The notes below the pieces were generated by a model. The model was given only the letters and a program-made list of their open reading frames with translations. It searched no databases and had not been told where the DNA came from. A DNA stretch of 5,630 nucleotides from Verrucomicrobiota bacterium (GTDB taxonomy: Bacteria; Verrucomicrobiota; Verrucomicrobiia; Chthoniobacterales; UBA10450). The stretch spans positions 1-5,630 of the forward strand of contig QHOR01000190.1 in the NCBI GenBank assembly GCA_003219395.1, given 5' to 3'. A program made the position numbers and the translations under genes. Numbering within the stretch: position 1 is the stretch's first letter; every line of letters starts with the position of its first letter. Positions 3,527-5,630 of the stretch are shown piece by piece.

Positions 3527-5630
3527 ATGATTAAAAATGCCTATCCTACATCGCCGGTCCCCTTGCGGCGTATTTTCTCTTCATTATTCCTTGTCGCAGC
3601 CGTTGTAGCGCTAGTTGCTGCTGTCGCTTCTTCCGACGCTGTCGGCCAACGCGTTGGCGGCAAGCCGGTCAACATCGCGAACAAGATCGCGCCATGGGTG
3701 GTGGAACACACCGCCTACGGACAGCAGGCTGAATTTTTTGTCGTGCTTGCTGACCAGGCCGATCTGAGGCCGGCGGGCAACTTGCCAACCAAGGCTGAAA
3801 AAGCTCGCTTCGTTTATCAAACTCTCTCCCAAAAAGCCCGGAGGACTCAGGGGCCGCTCCTCGAATGGTTACACGAACGCAACATCAAACATCAGTCCTT
3901 TTACATTGTTAACGCCATTCTGGTGAACGGCACCCGTCAGATTGCCGAAGCGCTGGCTGCGCGCGCAGACGTGGCGCGCATTGAGGGCAATCCATTGATT
4001 CACAATAATCTTCCTCAACCCGATTCAGCGGAGCAAGCGTCTGCCACCTCGGGCGAGCGCCCTGCGACGATCGAGCCAGGAATCACTTATACGCATGCGC
4101 CGGATGTATGGGCGCTCGGATTCACCGGGCAAAATATCGTTGTTGCGAGTGCCGATACCGGCGTTCGCTGGACGCATAACGCGCTCAAGTCTCACTATCG
4201 AGGTTGGGATGGAGCCAACGCGGATCACGATTACAATTGGCACGACTCCGTTCATGATAGCGTAGGCAACGTATGCGGGAATGATTCGCCTTTCCCGTGT
4301 GACGACCTGGCTCACGGCACACACACTACCGGCACAATGGTCGGTGACGACGGCGCGGGTAACCAGATTGGGATGGCGCCCGGGGCAAAGTGGATTGGCT
4401 GCCGTAACATGGACGCCAACACAGGTACGCCAGCCAGATACATCGAATGCATGCAATGGTTCCTGGCACCTACCCGGATTGACGGCAGCGACCCCGACCC
4501 GACGAAAGCGCCGGACATCAGCAACAACTCCTGGGAGTGCCCGTCTTCAGAGGGTTGTTCCTTTGACACGTTGCAAGCTGCTGTCGAAGCACAAGCTGCT
4601 GCTGGTATTATGATGGTATCCGCGGCACAAAACTCCGGGCCAGGATGTTCGACTGTGCAAAATCCACCCGGAATTTACGAGGCAACCTACACAGCAGGAG
4701 CCTTAAACACGGGTACCGATACGATAGCTGGGTTTAGCAGTCGCGGCCCGGTTACGGCTGATGGAAGCGGGCGGATCAAGCCTGATATCACTGCGCCGGG
4801 TACGGGCACGCGCTCGTGCACGAACGCCAGTGATACTTCATATGCAAATTTCAGCGGCACCTCCATGGCCACGCCACACATTTCCGGCGCCATGGCGCTG
4901 CTGTGGTCGGCACATCCGCAGTTAAAGCATCAGCTTACCACTAGCCGCGATACCTTGAACAACACGGCTCATTTTATTTCTTCGACACAGTGCGGGGACG
5001 CGGGGCCGCCAAACGACGTTTTTGGGTGGGGTCGGGTCGATATTCTCGCTGCGGTGAATGCAATACCGACTCAATCTGGACTTCTGTACGGCTCCACCGG
5101 CGGCCTTAATTCAGCCGGCGGCGGGCGGCTCTGGCTAATTGACGTGACGAACCAGAGCGCGAGCCTTATCGGCGATACGGGTTTCGATAAACTCGGCGGC
5201 ATCGCCTTTGATAGCAACGGTACCCTTTACGGCGTCTCCGGAGCAAGCGGTGCCCAGGGAACCTTGATGACCATCGATCCCACCAATGGCACGCCGACGG
5301 TTATTGGATTGCTTTCCGACCCCGATGCGGCCGTTGACGGTCTCCGGTTCAATTCGCAGGGCGTTCTTTACGGAGGCTCCTTTAATAATACGAAAGGAGT
5401 CGGCCAGCTCCTGACAATCGATCCTTCGAACGCACAGGTCCTCAGCTCGCTGACATTAGTAGGCTCCGGGAATTCGTTTTGCCCAGGAATCGCCTTTGAT
5501 TCTTTGGATATCTTATACGGCTCGCGCGGAAACTCTTCTGGACGATTAGAAGACCTCGATCTCATTGATCAGGTTACCGGCGTGCTGGCTCCTATCGGAC
5601 CGATGGAAGCTGTCATCTCTGATATCGCAT
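3527..5630 (+). CDS. Secreted S8 (subtilisin-family, bacillopeptidase F-like) serine protease with C-terminal propeller-like repeats (3' partial)
   Basis: The frame is open from ATG 3527 to the right edge (701 complete codons). An in-frame TAG at 3497-3499 and the signal peptide that follows fix this start, though no Shine-Dalgarno sequence precedes it. Residues 1-38 are an export signal: RR at 14-15, a hydrophobic core of about 16-34 and Ala-x-Ala-type cleavage near 34 or 38. Residues 69-158 resemble an I9 propeptide, which would act as folding chaperone and inhibitor. The S8 core spans about 184-512. The triad is Asp210 (in VVASADTGV), His263 (in LAHGTHTTGT) and Ser446 (in SGTSMATPHISG), with oxyanion Asn369 (in AAQNSGPGCSTV). 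The stretches NNSWECPSSEGC and FSSRGPVTADGSGRIKPDI are typical of bacillopeptidase F-like members. Residues that are usually Gly just before His263 and Asn369 are Ala and Gln here. From about 518 a repeat domain with LYG motifs every 47-49 residues continues past the edge. It should cleave extracellular proteins; its substrate is unknown. Confidence 0.93.
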   Translation, partial: MIKNAYPTSPVPLRRIFSSLFLVAAVVALVAAVASSDAVGQRVGGKPVNIANKIAPWVVEHTAYGQQAEFFVVLADQADLRPAGNLPTKAEKARFVYQTLSQKARRTQGPLLEWLHERNIKHQSFYIVNAILVNGTRQIAEALAARADVARIEGNPLIHNNLPQPDSAEQASATSGERPATIEPGITYTHAPDVWALGFTGQNIVVASADTGVRWTHNALKSHYRGWDGANADHDYNWHDSVHDSVGNVCGNDSPFPCDDLAHGTHTTGTMVGDDGAGNQIGMAPGAKWIGCRNMDANTGTPARYIECMQWFLAPTRIDGSDPDPTKAPDISNNSWECPSSEGCSFDTLQAAVEAQAAAGIMMVSAAQNSGPGCSTVQNPPGIYEATYTAGALNTGTDTIAGFSSRGPVTADGSGRIKPDITAPGTGTRSCTNASDTSYANFSGTSMATPHISGAMALLWSAHPQLKHQLTTSRDTLNNTAHFISSTQCGDAGPPNDVFGWGRVDILAAVNAIPTQSGLLYGSTGGLNSAGGGRLWLIDVTNQSASLIGDTGFDKLGGIAFDSNGTLYGVSGASGAQGTLMTIDPTNGTPTVIGLLSDPDAAVDGLRFNSQGVLYGGSFNNTKGVGQLLTIDPSNAQVLSSLTLVGSGNSFCPGIAFDSLDILYGSRGNSSGRLEDLDLIDQVTGVLAPIGPMEAVISDIA
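5078..5630 (+). repeat. About 47-residue propeller-like repeats at the C-terminus of the protease
   Basis: After the S8 core the protein carries an LYG motif at residues 520, 567, 614 and 663, a spacing of 47, 47 and 49. Between them each unit has a strand ending in an Ile/Leu-Asp segment (LWLIDVTN, LMTIDPTNG, LLTIDPSN, LDLIDQVTG), then a hydrophobic-Gly turn, then an IAFDSNGTLYG-like strand (GIAFDSNGTLYG, GLRFNSQGVLYG, GIAFDSLDILYG). The last visible residues, VISDIA, look like the start of another such strand. This is the pattern of a beta-propeller of NHL/YVTN or WD40-like type, but I cannot name the family with confidence. At least four blades are visible; the total is unknown because of the edge. 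A substrate- or surface-binding role is inference. Confidence 0.75.

Noticed and set aside
4025..4456. Minus-strand frame of 143 residues opposite the protease
   Set aside because: It lies wholly antisense to the S8 catalytic core, including the Asp and His motifs, and has no recognisable protein features.

Overview
The window holds two large plus-strand genes, both cut by the window edges, separated by a 424-base intergenic region with several inverted repeats. The left gene (1-3102) encodes the C-terminal 1033 residues of a secreted-type modular protein: an N-terminal Cys-containing domain, two consecutive six-blade Kelch propellers, a beta-rich domain and a Thr/Pro/Arg-rich tail. The right gene (3527 to the right edge, open) encodes a secreted subtilisin-family (S8) protease of bacillopeptidase F-like type. 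It has a signal peptide, an I9-like propeptide, a complete Asp/His/Ser triad, and a C-terminal array of about 47-residue propeller-like repeats that runs off the edge.

Organism: a bacterium with moderately high GC. Ala/Thr/Pro linkers, a tail of the PRPRPTP type, Kelch-rich exported proteins and no Shine-Dalgarno sequence before the second gene all recall soil Verrucomicrobiota (Chthoniobacterales-like) or Acidobacteriota. This rests on recollection of similar proteins and not on a search, so it is a leaning only.

Layout: 1-3102 Kelch protein; 3132-3154 short direct repeat; 3156-3196 hairpin with a T run, the likely terminator of the Kelch gene; 3196-3231 weak inverted repeat; 3232-3341 nothing recognisable; 3342-3361 perfect 8-bp palindrome whose right arm overlaps a TTGACA box; 3403-3512 a 110-base nested palindromic element; 3527-5630 protease.

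The terminator and the promoter-like site suggest the two genes are separate transcription units. Both products look extracellular and both carry propeller-type repeats of about 47-50 residues, but nothing in the sequence shows that they act together. No mobile-element gene, CRISPR array, tRNA or rRNA was seen. The least explained part is the 110-base palindromic element, which ends 14 bases before the protease start codon. I see no convincing new multi-gene system here.
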